A stretch of 64,000 nt of DNA, from positions 1-64,000 of the forward strand of contig CANTFL010000332.1 in NCBI GenBank assembly GCA_947650285.1. The letters are read 5' to 3'. Under the pieces are notes generated by a model. The model ran no database searches. It worked only from the letters and a program-made list of their open reading frames with translations, and had not been told where the DNA came from. This DNA comes from Hyaloperonospora brassicae (Eukaryota > Oomycota > Peronosporomycetes > Peronosporales > Peronosporaceae). Positions 21,569 through 35,100 of this stretch are shown here, one piece after another; position 1 is the first letter of the stretch; each line of letters starts with the position of its first letter. Both the position numbers and the translations under genes were made by a program.

Positions 21569-24500
21569 ACACGCACACGGGAGACGGCAATTGAACGATA
21601 GGGTCCTTTGTTGTATCGTCAAATTGTTGTTTCTTCTCGTGTTGACGTTATAGCTGCGCTATTTTCGCATTGTCCTTGGTGTTCGTAAGCCTCGATAGTG
21701 AAAGTGATGATCGAACAAGTAGCCCGTGATAGATTCCGAGCTGGGCAGTGTAGCTGCCCTTTTTCCGTGGTAACGAGATGAGAGTGGATCTTGCCAGGTG
21801 GCCGTTAACTGCATGCACTTGATCGAACTCCATAATGACTGAGTTGTGCCTTCGACGTACAGCTGGTTTGCATTTAGCACATGTAGATCCAGTACGTGGA
21901 GGACTGGCGCGTGACGATTGTGCGCCGTCAACATTGGTGAACTGACATGTCAGCGGGCACGGGCGTAGCGCGTTCGCGCAATTGCGCGAATCACAATCGT
22001 GATAGTCGGTGGTGGTATTGTCGTCGTGAGGGAAGGGCAGTTGATCGCCCTTACTTAGCACACACGTCGATACGTTATAGCAGACTTGTTGCGTGCGCGC
22101 CAATCGGTTGGAGAAGCTTTCGATTACTTGGCACATTGAGTTTCTACCAGAAAGCTGGTTTGCAACAAGTGAGTCCTCGATTTATCTATCGCTGGGCACT
22201 TGCCGATAGAGGAAACGAAAGGAGGATTGATACATGTACCGAATAATTACGAGTGTAAAACTTCATAATCGGATGAGATAATACATAATGCACTGCAAAG
22301 TATCCTGGAATATGAGATATTGTATTGCAACATTGGAAAAAGTTAATAATACACCAACGACGTACATGAAATATGCGACAATACACCTGCCCGGGTCGGT
22401 CATAACAATAGACATACGCCTAGGCCTGTCATGACAATCGACATATGTATTCTTCATGCCCTCTATTACTCAGTTGATCAGAGACCTGTCATCCCGTATC
22501 AGTCGACAGTCAGTCATTCATACAGAGGAAGAGGTGCGTTGCCTCATCAAGCGAAGCCCAATAATGTCGTCTATCTTTTGTCTACAAGGCTGCGTAGCTT
22601 GTAAAACTTACTTTGATATGTATATGCGGTGGCAATGTGTTCACGAATTGCTGTCGCGTTTGGCGGTGCGTGGTGGGGATGACCCGCCGCGTTGAGGCTT
22701 GCATGTGTCGCTGGCGTTCGTCCCTTCTCGTGCGGCCCACTGGACCGACCGTATCGAGCGACTTGAGTCGTCAGGTTCATATGATAAGAGGCAGCGAGTG
22801 TCAAAGTGTCGCTTTGCAGTGCTGTACATTAGAGTGTAAGAATGACTAATGGCAGCATGCGACGACGAGCACACAAAGACAGCAGGAGCAGACGAAATAC
22901 GAAAGGTTTGGCAAAAACGTTTCTATGCGGCATCAAGTGGTCATGCGGATGCTTGCGAACACGCGAGATGGAACGCATGTTGATGTAGTGCGCAATGCTG
23001 ATTGCGTGCGATGTCATCACTAAAGTAGCTGCTAAGGTGGCAACGATATTGGCATCGGCCGATATAATGCCGTCCGGGAGAGGTGTGAAGATATGTGCAA
23101 TATCGATGTTTACAGTGGAAATTTTGATACACACAAGTCGAGGTACTTCCTCTTGGTCCACATCGAGCATGCAGCACAGCCTACTGACGCTTTACCCTGC
23201 TACATTCTTGCCACAGTTCGTCTCGATGCGATGACACATATTATGATGCTCGACCAATAGAGTATGAGGATCCCGTGGCAAAGGTGCTTGCTTGTCAACA
23301 ACTTACTGGTGTAAACAAAGTGATCAACAGGTACACAAGATCCATCACCACCAAACCGCCCGAAATAGACAATCTTTTCCAATTGGCTACGACCATTTGC
23401 ATGCAATGTAGCGACATAATCGTACTGGTCTTTGTACTCATGAGCATGTGTATGATCGAGCGCAAAGTAGACGGCGATGGTGCCGGTCCGATCACTTATC
23501 AAGACGAAATCAGGGTCTTCTTCAATATGTTGTATGTAAGGCTCAATATATCCAGCCGGGAAGTTGTTACTAGCTTGCGGCCTCTCGGTATGTCGGTTCT
23601 GTCAGAGCAGTAATGCGTCCAGCTTTCTTTATCGTGTTGTGCATGAGGCTCCTTTTTCGATTATTCCGTGCACTTTTATTGCTTCATCAAGCAATACGAC
23701 TTTTATTTTTTCGTGATTGGTGCATCATTGCACCATGTTAACAGTATGCTTATGCAGCCGAGGCAACGCTTGTAATTGGCAATCGACATTACGTACGTGT
23801 ATGGCTCGCAGAATATTCCTGCTTTCGGTTTCTCGGGGAAAAGTTTGGATCCGTGCTAGCCGTCATCGCCGATCGAGACTGCACAGTCTTGACGTCGCTA
23901 ATTCGAACATTGATATGATCCATCCACACGAACTGTTGCAAGTAGTGATTGGACGCATCTGTACTGTACGATTTGTGACTACCACCGGGCCATCCTTCGT
24001 CAGCTGGTGCTGTCGCCACAAAACGATAGACCCCACATAGTGATACATACCGCACCTGATCACCTTCTCTACCAGCTGAATCATACCAGGCTCGATGTCG
24101 ACCCATGAATTAAGCCTGCCAAGATACACTCTTCGAAACAAGTAGCCTGTAGAAGTAGATCAGGGGCTTTGGTCTCAATATATCCGTTTCGATGGGCGTT
24201 CGCGTGCTTCGTCATATCACGTCCATCATATCGCGTCATCACTAAAATGCTATGTTTGATGACTCATACTCGCGGGTCGGAGGTCGACTAAATCGCCCGC
24301 TGCTATTCCGCCACCAACAAGAAACACTCAGTAGCCAGAGGATCATATGTAAGTGAATACGGGACCTCAGAAATGAGTGCGGGGCTAAGTGTTTGGCAGT
24401 CGCGACCCTACACGTGTACGCTTATGGTTCAGGATGCCGGTGTTGGGTTTGTACCGGCCGGCAAATCGTCGACGTGTTTTCTCCTATCTCGATTGCAATG

Positions 24501-25504
24501 ACAACTGGAGGCAAACGAAACGCGAGCTCTTTTCTGTCGCAGAAAAGTATCGGAATCTCTCTGGACTGCCACTGGCTCTGACCCGTTCGTCGCCAAGTGA
24601 CAGGAGCGCTCTATCGCCAATGAACTCGTTCACAAGAAGGCAGCGAAACGATGCAGAAACAAGTGGATCGTCTTCGATTGTACGTTTGTGGCAGTCGAGC
24701 AGATTCTACAGCAAGAGCAGCATCCGAGTGTTTGCCACTTTTTTGCATCGTCGTTCCATCAACAACGTCGCTCGAAACCGTCCCTAGCGTCTGGATCGAC
24801 TACGGCTGCACGTCCGGTCACATCTGCGTCTGCGTTCCTTTGTGCTACGGCCATTGCCCTCTTCTCCCCCGTGATCTGCAATGACGCAATCAACACCTGC
24901 ACGTACCGCGCGCCTGATGTTCTTCGGGTCCCCTGGATCCGAGAGAAAGACGCGACAACCCCACGGCCTTTTGGCCACTCGGTCCTGCTTCGCTCCTCAC
25001 TGGATCGCAGTCTCCTTTGCCGACGGCGCTGGCACTTTTGCCTGCAACTAGGCGCTTAGGAACCATACCGCGTCCATAACGGTCTCCACACACCACCCCA
25101 AAACGTTTGCATGGCATACCACTCACTTACAGGACGTTGTCCAACTCGACATGCAGTCCGTCCAGCGAACCGCCTCAACAGAGCAAAAACAACCACACAA
25201 CTCAATGATTCCCATCCGCTCCTCCTTGATCCATTCATCGATCAACCGATCTGCCCACAGCCACCCACTGCTCCCGTCTTTGCTCTGTTTATGTTGCCAC
25301 GACGGGCCTTACAAACGCGACAATGCCACGCTGAAAACGACGCCGATCCGACGCCTCAGATCGACATTTACCTCGTCATCCCCACCCACTCCCCCCACAG
25401 ACAGTCCCATACAGACAGACAGTCCCATACAGATAGACAGTCAACCAACCAACCAGACAATCGGAGAGGGTCAACCAACCAGATATCTCTTTGTTTCTCC
25501 ATCA
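21569..25504. other. long gene-poor stretch with possible decayed coding remnants
   Basis: No intact gene is supported. On the minus strand, 22829-23170 (113 codons, several hydrophobic stretches) and 23200-23502, and 23789-24141 farther right, have protein-like composition but no recognisable family, and stops separate them. They may be relics of one or more old genes. An Arg/Ser-rich open frame at 24389-24787 is probably chance. Confidence 0.35.
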
Positions 25505-25556
25505 GATATCGTCGCCCGTCCATCAGATATCGTCGTTTGTCAAGCGGATATCGTCG
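25505..25556 (+). repeat. three GATATCGTCG units at 21-bp spacing
   Basis: GATATCGTCG occurs at 25505-25514, 25526-25535 and 25547-25556, exactly 21 bp apart and ending 23 bp before the chosen MATE start codon. It could be an operator-like array (two helical turns apart) or, since the frame is open, a short peptide repeat (SDIV, SDIV, ADIV). Confidence 0.6.
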
Positions 25557-25579
25557 GAAGCCGACTCCCTCCGCTCGTG

Positions 25580-27250
25580 ATGGACGCCTCGACCCCACTC
25601 TTGCCCAGAGCGGCCAAACGCGGCCCCGCGACGCCGTTGTTGCCGTCGTCCACTGAAGCCGACGTGGACGTCGTCGCCGAGTTCTGGAGCCTCACGTGGA
25701 TGGCGCTGCAAGTGTCGCTCTCGACCTTTGCCCGCATTGCGCTCATTTCGGTCGACAGCGCCTTCCTCGGCCACTTGGGCACGTCGTCGCTGGCCGCTGC
25801 GTCGCTGTCGTCCACGTGGACAAACGTCCCGTTGGCCGGCGTCTGGTCCGGTGCCACAGCGCTCGTTACGCTCTGTGGTCAAGCGTGGGGCGCCCAGAAC
25901 GGTGAGCTGGCAGGCACGTGGCTGCAACTCGGCCTCGTTGTCGTCTCGCTCTTGTCGATCCCCGTCATGCTCTGGTACTGGTGCATTGGCTACTTGCTCG
26001 AGCTGTCGACCCAAGACGCCCACGTCGTCCATCTCGGCGTGCGCTTTGCGCGGATCCTGTCGCTCGGGATCTGGCCCTCGCTCGTCTACGCCTGCGTGCG
26101 CCTCTACTTCCAGTCCATGGGCATCATGTCGCCCGTCACGGTCGTCGGCACGCTGTCCATTGGGGTCGCCTGTGCTGCCAATTACATTCTGATTTTTGGG
26201 GCCTTTGGCTGGTCCGGTCTGGGCTTTGACGGCTCTGCGATGGCCACTGTGATTGCTGCGTGGTTCCAACCGCTGGCGCTCATTTCCTACTGCTTTGGGT
26301 ACAAGAAGATGCACTTGCAAGCGTGGGGAGGATGGGACTTGAAGGCGTTCACCCGCGACCGCGTCGTGATTTTCGTCAACATTGCGGGCCCTGTGGCTGC
26401 CAATAGCTTAGTCTCGAGCTTGGCCAATTCGGCGCTCACGCTCGTGGCAGCGAAACTTGGCTCGGAAGTCATTGCAGCAAACGCCGTGATCTCTGGCCTC
26501 TGGTCGCTCCTGTGGGCGCTCTTTTGGGGCTTTGGCTCGGCCACGCAGATCCGCGTGGCGAATTACCTCGGGGCGGGACGGCCAAAGGCTGCGCGATTGC
26601 TGGGCTTCTTTGGCTTTCTCTGCACAATTGGCTGTGTCGTCGTGCTCGCTGTTGTCACGTTTGCTCTGCGGAAAACGCTCTTCCGGTTGTACACGAACGA
26701 TGACAGGTTGCTGCAGCTCTGTATGCTCGTGCAGCCGATTTTCATCACGGGCTACATGATTGAGTCAGTGGAGATCCTCATTTCGGCCGTGCTAGCAGGC
26801 ATGGGCGAAGTCTCGGTGACAGCGTGGGTGAGTGCCATGAGTGTGTGGTGCATTGAGCTCCCGATAGCGTACTTTGGTGGAGTCACTATGGGCCTCGGCT
26901 TCTCGGCCTTGTGGTATGGCGTGTGCTTGATGGAGCTAGTCAAGCTCTCGATCTTTGCGTTTGTGCTGTCACGCGTCAATTGGGCAAAGATGGCTGAACG
27001 AGCAGTGAAGAACATGGAGCTTACGAGTGACAGCGACACGGGCGTCGAGCGAGAGTCGCTGCAGTTTGCCATAGCAGAAGGAGGGACGACGCCCGGTAGT
27101 CTTGCCCCAGTGGTGCGGTCGCCTGCAGCGCAACAACTGATGACGCCGTCATCACGACGCCGTCAATGGGACCAGATTGAAGATGGCTCGCTCTTGCGCT
27201 CGCCGTTCTTGACAAGAGCACCTCGATCGGGTTCGGTCCCTCGAGCTTAG
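25580..27250 (+). CDS. MATE family multidrug/toxin efflux transporter (556 aa)
   Basis: About twelve hydrophobic segments are visible. The MATE signature CGQAWGAQ lies in the first half, with VDSAFLGHLGT before it, and the second half repeats the fold (FGSATQIRVANYLGAG). Family members export organic cations and toxic compounds using a proton or sodium gradient, at the plasma or vacuolar membrane. The N terminus (STPLLPR...TPLLPS) has two dileucine-like motifs, which often direct vacuolar or endosomal sorting. The hydrophilic C-terminal tail is Ser/Thr/Arg-rich. The frame is open to 25151, but the ATG at 25580 matches the usual MATE start, about 40 residues before the first helix. Confidence 0.9.
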   Translation: MDASTPLLPRAAKRGPATPLLPSSTEADVDVVAEFWSLTWMALQVSLSTFARIALISVDSAFLGHLGTSSLAAASLSSTWTNVPLAGVWSGATALVTLCGQAWGAQNGELAGTWLQLGLVVVSLLSIPVMLWYWCIGYLLELSTQDAHVVHLGVRFARILSLGIWPSLVYACVRLYFQSMGIMSPVTVVGTLSIGVACAANYILIFGAFGWSGLGFDGSAMATVIAAWFQPLALISYCFGYKKMHLQAWGGWDLKAFTRDRVVIFVNIAGPVAANSLVSSLANSALTLVAAKLGSEVIAANAVISGLWSLLWALFWGFGSATQIRVANYLGAGRPKAARLLGFFGFLCTIGCVVVLAVVTFALRKTLFRLYTNDDRLLQLCMLVQPIFITGYMIESVEILISAVLAGMGEVSVTAWVSAMSVWCIELPIAYFGGVTMGLGFSALWYGVCLMELVKLSIFAFVLSRVNWAKMAERAVKNMELTSDSDTGVERESLQFAIAEGGTTPGSLAPVVRSPAAQQLMTPSSRRRQWDQIEDGSLLRSPFLTRAPRSGSVPRA

Positions 27251-30200
27251 AGGGTGCTTGAGACGAGGAGATAAACTACTGGTAGTGTTGGCTGACCACG
27301 CTCGCACGACAAGCATTTGGTAATGGCAGCTTTGCGTTTCATCCACAGTGCTCGTTGTTACGCGTTCCGTCTTCAACTTGACCTGTTGCAGCAAGTCCAT
27401 CGCTCGTATTGTGATGCAAATGGAAAGCGTCGAGTGTGACGACTGCCATTTGGCCGAAACGAGCAGGAGACGTCTGGATGGACATGAACTCAAGAGAGTG
27501 TTTGTTGGAAGAAAAATATGGTCTACCTGGTGCACATAACGATGACGCATGGAAAACTCGCGTTCGAAGACGATCTACTTGGGACCTTTGGACGCATGGA
27601 ATAGCTTTCGAGATGAACCAGAGTTTTACTGCAAGGTCTGCAATTGCTGACCAAATTATTACGATATGTGACGTTGTGATGCTCTGGATCAATGGCTGGG
27701 TCTTGTAACTTTGGGCTTCTTGTCCAGAGCATGACTGAACATGGCTATGTCTTTACTGACGAAAGCAAGACCCGATTCGTCGGTTTTGGACTTTATTGGC
27801 TGCCGTGTTACCTTACGCCAGCCGACTCTTGCATATTTGTTGCGGATGCTTACTTGCGATCGGACTTACGCTTCATATCCACGCTGCAAGCATTGCTTAA
27901 AGGTGGTGAGAGGTTTTTCGACAATCGACAAGGGATACGAGTCAAGTGCTGGCCTCAAGTCACAATCCGACAAGCATGAGGCTTTTGGACGACCAGATAC
28001 ACGAGTATGACACCGCTTTGCGCGGGTGTAGTACAGCGCTACGTATTGCAGTAGACACAGCTTTGTCGACGACTAAGATAGCTCACAAGCGGCGCGGCAG
28101 AGTCGATCAATGAGGGGGCTTATAACTTCTCGCATCGCCTGAAGAAGCCTCGCAAGCGTGTCATGTCAGCACGCAGTTTTCGGTCGCAAAGCATGGCGAC
28201 AGAGGGCAAACTCAAATGGCATATACATTCGCGAAATGCAAGAAAGTTGAGGCGATTCGAGCTTCAGTGGATGTTACTGTTCTGGCTCGACTTATGTATC
28301 GCTACATTGTGCAGAAGAGCTTTGTTGTGTGGAGTCCATGTCCTTGAGTGGCAACTTCATCAATGCTCGCTAGAAAGCACGGGGATCATGGCGCATGCGT
28401 AGTGGAGATGGAATAAGAGCTTGTCTGCAGGGGTCTTGCCAAGTCGTGATTGCTGCTCGCCAACAACGGTCGGCGCTCTCATCTGGACAGCACTTGCTGA
28501 TTGCATGTGCGAATTTGCTGCGGTGCTACATTGGCGTACACGTGATGGAAGCTTCGTGGCCTAGAGAGCTCTATCATAATTGACCCGAAAGTGTCGAACA
28601 TTGCGACAAATTTCTCGCTTGCGCACCCAACGAGAAACGGGTATTGACATTGTCGAGATCACTGTGGTGATGGCTAAAACTTGGACATTATGTGAGCAGC
28701 CAACCCCTGCCGGCTAAGACACACTTGGACCTAGACTCTGCGTTTCTAGCAACTTTGCAGTAGACGCCAAGTCACACCCACTACACTAGTACAAATGAAC
28801 AACTTCGCATCGCAGCATATCCAGCAACTTGGAAAGGCTGGACTACCAGACGTGCTTTGCGCATCTGTCAAAGGGAAAACAAGACTGCGTTGTCTGATAG
28901 AAGATTCGAAGTGGGCCTTCATACCAAATGACTGATGCGTGTACCGTATCCTGACGAACAACACTCCTGCTACTAGTATGGAGTTGGGGACGAGTGTTAA
29001 AGCTCGCCTGCTCTTTTGTTCCATGTAGTCACACTGCGAGCGATTGTATTCGTAAGATACAGAGATGCTCGAGATGATGTCGTAGGCGCCTTGTTGCTCA
29101 CAGTCAGTCTGACAGAGACATTGTGCAACAAAAAGAAACAAGGTCAGCACGTCGCAGTTGTGATGTACCTCATGAATCTGCAGGCTGCGACGTTCGAGGC
29201 TAAGAACCGACAGCACTCAGTTACTATCATGACAAGAACGAGTCAATGTTATCAAAGAGTGGTGCGTGCAATAGTTCGAACTGATTTAATTTGAGTAAGA
29301 CCAAAGATTTTCGGGGACGGCGACGAGATTGAAGACATGAACAACGCCGTACGAAACCTCATGCCTCCCGAAGCATCGCGCTCAGTAATCACCACCGCAT
29401 GGAAACAAGACGCGACGAAACTTGTTTGTTATGTGGTCTGTAGCGTTTGATCTACGATGTCATGACCCGGATGTGCGAGAAATGGCTGGGACTTTGTCCG
29501 GTCATGTCGGTCTATCAAACGCACGTCTCGCACTGGTTGCACTGATTGAAGCTGGAGTGCATCCGGAACAAGTCGAGTGTACATTGTTTAGTAGAGACAG
29601 GAAGTCGCTTGATAAGCACAGTAATAGAGTCAACTTCAAGACTTATAAGAATATGCGCTCTCACATATTGATAGCATCGGCATTCGTGAAAAGAACAGCA
29701 TGGCCCGATTGACTTGTACGAATCTGCCGGAGCTTTCGTCTGACAAAAGTGTCGTAGGTCTTGCAACCACTGAGAGAATGTCGCGTCGGAACTCCTTTCC
29801 ATCTCCTCAGCAGTCTGAGATCACATCGTAGTTTGTATTGAAATGGCCCATGTGGTCTATTGTCTGTCTCATACGCTGGCTTTAATATTGACATGGTCCA
29901 AAGCAATAAACCTGTATGAGCGTCTTGAAACTGCAGCTATGAAATTATCATTCACTGATCAGGCAAACTCGAGGAACGTTTAACCACGGCTCGGTGAACA
30001 TTCTCGGCTCGATGCAAGGAGAGAGAGAGATGCACACATATCTATTGAACAACCATAATTTGTACGATGTATTACAGAACCAAATCGTGGATGGCAACGC
30101 CAGTGCTCATAGTGCCTGGTGATTGTACGGAACTGGCCACCGTCAGTGACGCTCTCTCTATTGTCCAGTTATACCGCTGTAGCCTCGTGACAGACGTGTA

Positions 30201-30367
30201 CTTTTGTTTGTATCTTTGCGGCCACTCAGACGACCGTTTATCGGAAGTGCGCGTACATCGGATCGATGACACGTGTCGTGCGATTACACCCATATTGACA
30301 GCTCGCGCGATTCGTTGAACTAACGTGTGCGTGTGCCAGAGCAGTGCACGGAGACGGGACACCGACA
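27251..30367. other. gene-poor stretch
   Basis: No gene is supported. The longest frames, such as 29422-29712 (plus) and 28746-29216 (minus), have no recognisable domains and no promoter or splice context. Confidence 0.45.
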
Positions 30368-30830
30368 GTCGTAAAACCTCCTTGTGTCAAGTGTCCGCGC
30401 GGCCTGAGGCCGCACGGGAAGCATGGCCGAGGTAAGTTCTACCCACTTCGGCCCCCGCAAGGGAGGGTTTCTGCTGAAAAGGGATGGGTTACCCGTGCCG
30501 AGGAGCAAAGGCTTGTACGGATCGAGCTTGACCGCGAAATTTAGGGAATGTTCACGACTGGGTGCAATGATCGCCCTTTGATATCGCAGAGCGTCAATGA
30601 CAACGCACCCTTCACTACCACTGTCTCAGCACAGCGGCTGAGCGTCCACCCGCGCGGTGTCAAATCTAGAATTCTCGCGCTGTCTGATTGACACAGAGAA
30701 GACTAGCAGTTCCGCGGTTGTCAGCTTGGCTTTTCGACGACGAACACCGGCGGACTCAATGAATACGCCGCCATTTGGAAGAGAATGAGGCGAATGCTGA
30801 GCGGTGTTTGCATTACCTGTTTGTATCAAT
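30368..30830 (+). other. GC-richer island, possible repeat or coding relic
   Basis: This segment stands out by base composition from its AT-rich surroundings. It begins with a palindrome (GCGGCC..GGCCGC near 30400) and has competing open frames that look protein-like (FGPRKGGFLLKRDGLPVP, then after stops AFRRRTPADSMNTPPFG). The frame changes and stops suggest a relic of a repeated element. I cannot name the family. Confidence 0.3.
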
Positions 30831-33800
30831 AACAAAGAATTACGCTTTTACAAGAAAGCGCCACGATCGCCGGCGACATCCAGGAATTCTAAGAACGGGC
30901 ATGCGACAAATTAGCGCAGTTGATAAGCGGGAAGTTTGACGTTCCGCCACGTAAATTCAAGGTGCACGCTTGCTCGTTTGCCAGAGCAAACACGATAAAA
31001 AGTCCGACAGCCGTCACGTCAGGGGGGACAAGCTTCGTACAACCACCGAAGTTACAAGAGGAAGTGGCGTTGCTTACCAGGCTCAGGATTTACCAGACAT
31101 ATTGCAACCGAATATGGAAATGACTAAACTGCCCCTTCCTTCTCGAAGCCAAAAAACAATAGGGATGTGCTGCATCATTTGGATCGACTACGTCGTTGGT
31201 CCAGAACAGACGTAGACTTAGCGTCAAGCTCATGTTTGATCGATTAATAAGAGACTCAATGCATTTTTGGAGCTGGCACGTCATTTGCCAAGACTGCGAT
31301 GGCCTCGGTGTAGTTGTCGTGGTGGTTGGCTACGGGTCTGCTCGAAGATCAAAGCAGTATCTTATATAAAGGGCGACATCACGTTACAAACGGCTTGCGG
31401 CTGTTGTAAACACATCAAAGCTCATGGTCAAAAAGGCTTTACGAACTGTCAGATCAAACAAATGCCGGTCAGGAGGACACGTTTACAGTCCACACGAACA
31501 TGGTAAATTACAACAATTGTGGGTGCTTTTGTGTGCATGCAAAAAGACCAATCAAGTAGCGGTCTTCTTCGCGAGAGAAGGCATGCTATATGATAGCTGC
31601 TACTGTGCGATTGGTCTGTAAGAAGTGTTTGAGTACCGCGAGTACGAGCCCCGAAAGTTTTGAGCATGTAAATGTTCATTTTCATGATGCAAATGACAAT
31701 CAGATGATCAAATGTGCTACAATCGAGTTTGTGTAATTTGTTTCAAGCCACTATTGCCATGAACAGCTTATCCGCGCCCTAAAACTGTGCAAGCACTTCG
31801 TCATTGTTGTGTGCACGATAAGCTCTGAGATGTTGACCACTGACGCGGTCTGTCTGAAAGGTGAGCGGTGAGGCTCTCTGTGTAGTCGAGTACCTAGTTG
31901 GCACAAGTAAGTGAATAGGAGCGTAACGTCCTATGTAAACAGATCAAATGAACGCACCGACTTGTCGCGTTCACTTTTGTGTAGCTAGCTGTTCAGCCGG
32001 CATCTCATTGTTCAGCAATAGAATGTGCGGGACGAACTGTTTGAAAGATGTTCACGATCGATTTTGCCGCTGACCGTCAATCTCCACTTGTGAGAAGCAT
32101 TGCACACGAATGAAAAAGATACGGTCGATCCAGCTTTGCGTGCCATTGAGTAGGATCATGTACAGCAGGAGGGAGTGTAAAGTCTTCTTTCGTGTTCATA
32201 CAGACTTTATCTTCCAGCTACGATACGATCGTGACGGCTAGTTCTGCCCCTTCACCTACAATTGCAATACGTAAATGTTACGACTGACATACTGCTTCAA
32301 ATCGTTACGAATAAGTGCTGCCGACTGTGATAGACCAAAAACGTCCATTCCTTGTCGCCGTAGCTTGAAGCAACTTGCGAGAATCACACAATCCTTGCTA
32401 CGGTCGATGAACCTCAGCGATAAAACGGAATGCTACCACGCTCGTGAGTTTTTGGACGACAAAACAAGCCTTTAAATGTGGCAAAAGTATCAGATGGTGA
32501 AGCCCGAACGTTCGTGAAAAAATGGTTCCATGATTTACTTATTCGTGAGGAAATGTTGCTAGTCAATATATAATGGAGCTAATTACCTCAGTTTTTATAA
32601 TTTACTGTGATCCTCCACTACGTTTGCTGTAAATAATATCGACATGTTTTGAAAAATATAACGTAAGAGGGCATCTTCGCGATCCACATATAAGGAGATG
32701 CAGCCGAAGCGCGGAAAAATTATGGCAGAGAGCTCGTTCTTCAGATGCAGCAGAAGTGTACCGATTGTTCAGAATGAGTAAATTATATATAGAACTACCA
32801 GCATGTAGAGAACAGCGACCATAGAGACGACCGATCGACTTAGTTTAATACATAAATGCGTGGCAAAAACGAGCGGAGAACATTTAACGACGTTTATATG
32901 CATCGATGGAGAAGCTGTATAATGGCACGCATCATACAGTAGATTGCAAAATGGAACACGAAGAAGAACGGATGAGGCAAATATGTGACAAATAAAATAA
33001 ATAGGTTGGCAAAGCCGCAAGACTCAATTAGTTCATAATTATCCTGCCGATAACAATAACGAGATAAATCACGATATCAATACTAGTATAATTTTATGAG
33101 CAGTTGACAAATATAGAGTAGCCGCACCCGCAAATATTGGTATCTTATATCTCATATAATTATGCCTTAGCTTGATCAATTTGTTTTTATCAAGTTATAT
33201 TATATATGTTATTATTAGGTTGTATTGCCTCAATCCGTATTTCTTCCAAAAAAGTGATATTATCAGCACAATACAAGCTATATATAGTACGATAAAATAA
33301 AAGCTGAAGCAAAAAAAAATGTTTCAGCAACATTGTATAAATGATGATTACTCATTGAATTTTAATTACAAGGTTGTGATATTGAATATAGGTCTTTTTA
33401 TTCTCAATCGAACAAAGACTTTCTCACCGATAGCTAGAAATTGCGACTGCTAGTGATGGTACCACCGTAGTTGTCCGAATAGAGGGTACCACCATCATTT
33501 TTCGAGATACTGTTGACCATAATAAAAGAAGGCAACTTGCATAGTTCAATCGTGACAGACTTTAATGTTCAATAGGATGTCAACTTGGGTAGGATAGTCG
33601 AGATCCATTAAATGCGTATCCTCTTCAAATATGTCGGAAAAACTTTGCAGTGTATTTCTAACCAATCGTCATGCTCGGAACTCATGGCATATTACATGCG
33701 CTCGTTACACGACGCAGGATCCGCGTGGGGCGACAACCGCACCTTGTATCCGGTCAACGGTTGGCTCGAGCACCAATGAGCATTTAATGAGGGTGATCGC

Positions 33801-34384
33801 AAAAGCCCCTATTATTACATAGTCTAAGATGACCTAGCGATAGCAACAACGAGGCAAAGAAACTGCTATTTGTAAGCATTATATGGAAAGAGAGGATCGA
33901 TTTACGTTCCAGCATTGGTACACATCAAGTCGGAAAACGACGTAGTGAAGCCTAGCCTTAGACATCACGCAGAAAAGATGTATTATATGTGCCGGTCTGA
34001 CAACCTGAGCGCTCGTTATCGTACATGGGTGTTTGTATTATGGAGGCGTCCCAGCCTCGAGCTTAGTGCATTTATGCTTTTCGGACGAAGCGTACCTTTT
34101 ACCTTCATTATTCATCGGTCTTCGACTTTGCAGTACCGGTGTAACCAGCGTATAGAGGAGATATATCTGCAATGTCCCCTAGACGTGTTGGCACAAAGGC
34201 TTCGAGATCAGTAGCCGATTCAACGATCCCGTTTTTCTTCATGAAATGGTGTTGACCACCAGGCGAGCATATATTACCAGTATAACGATCTTGTCCAAGT
34301 GGCAATCCTTTAGTACTGACAAAGCTTCTGCGCAGCCGACCGCAGCCTGCACATCATTGTAGCAGACAGTCACACGACGGGTTC
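30831..34384. other. AT-rich gene-free stretch
   Basis: Becomes strongly AT-rich from about 32.5 kb. No open frame has recognisable features. Confidence 0.5.
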
Positions 34385-35100
34385 ATGTGTCACAGCTTCA
34401 GACGTAGCGAGGCACGTCCCGCTAACACTGAACACTGTCAATCCATCTACACTGCCACTTGGTGCACTTATTTGAATCACCCTAAGCTATCTAGACTGCG
34501 ACGTGGTACACCGATCACTGTAAACTGCCACCGTCTCAACACGTGCGCCTCTTACATCACGTACACTCTTCGGCAAGTTTTACGTATACGGATCACCGTT
34601 AGCTATATACACAGCACGGTGTCAACACGCGCGCCTGTGACATCACGTACACTTATCGGGCAGAGAGGAGTTGCACTCAGCTAAAAGCTAGTTAGCCGGA
34701 AGGATAAAGGGGGCTGAGCTAGTGTCATCAGTGCTTTATTACCGATCACGTCTTCTCCGGACTCGACCTTTTCCAGCCACGTGAATGCATCCTGACTGCT
34801 CTCATCATCCGTATCGTGTGTCTCTTCTTTGTCGGCGCCTTTGTAGGCTGATGGAGTAGAACCGTTCTTAGCTAATTCCCTGCTAGCTAATAACCCTTTA
34901 TAGATAATAAAACGTTTCGGACCAACGGGGGAACCATGCACTCCTGGATCCTTTACAATTGGTTGTCGATCACGTGGCTACCCAATTCCTTCTACCTAAT
35001 ATCTTCTACTACTTATTCTTTCTTATCATTTCAATTGTATTAGCTAAGAGGGGTCCTTCTGTACCATGAGCGGCACAAGCTGCTGCCAACTGCAAGCGAG
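34385..35100. other. possible mobile-element relic with an 85-bp imperfect direct repeat
   Basis: Related blocks containing ACATCACGTACACT lie near 34554-34567 and 34639-34652, about 85 bp apart. On the minus strand, 34681-34941 is open for 87 codons without an ATG at its start (GTG). It has an acidic, hydrophilic sequence (KEETHDTDDESSQDAF) and ends just beside the repeats, as a coding end beside an LTR would. No second LTR or enzyme domain is visible, so this is tentative. Confidence 0.25.

Noticed and set aside
25523..26320. A 265-codon frame on the minus strand
   Set aside because: Antisense to the MATE gene; Arg/Gly/Asp-rich shadow with no domain or start context.
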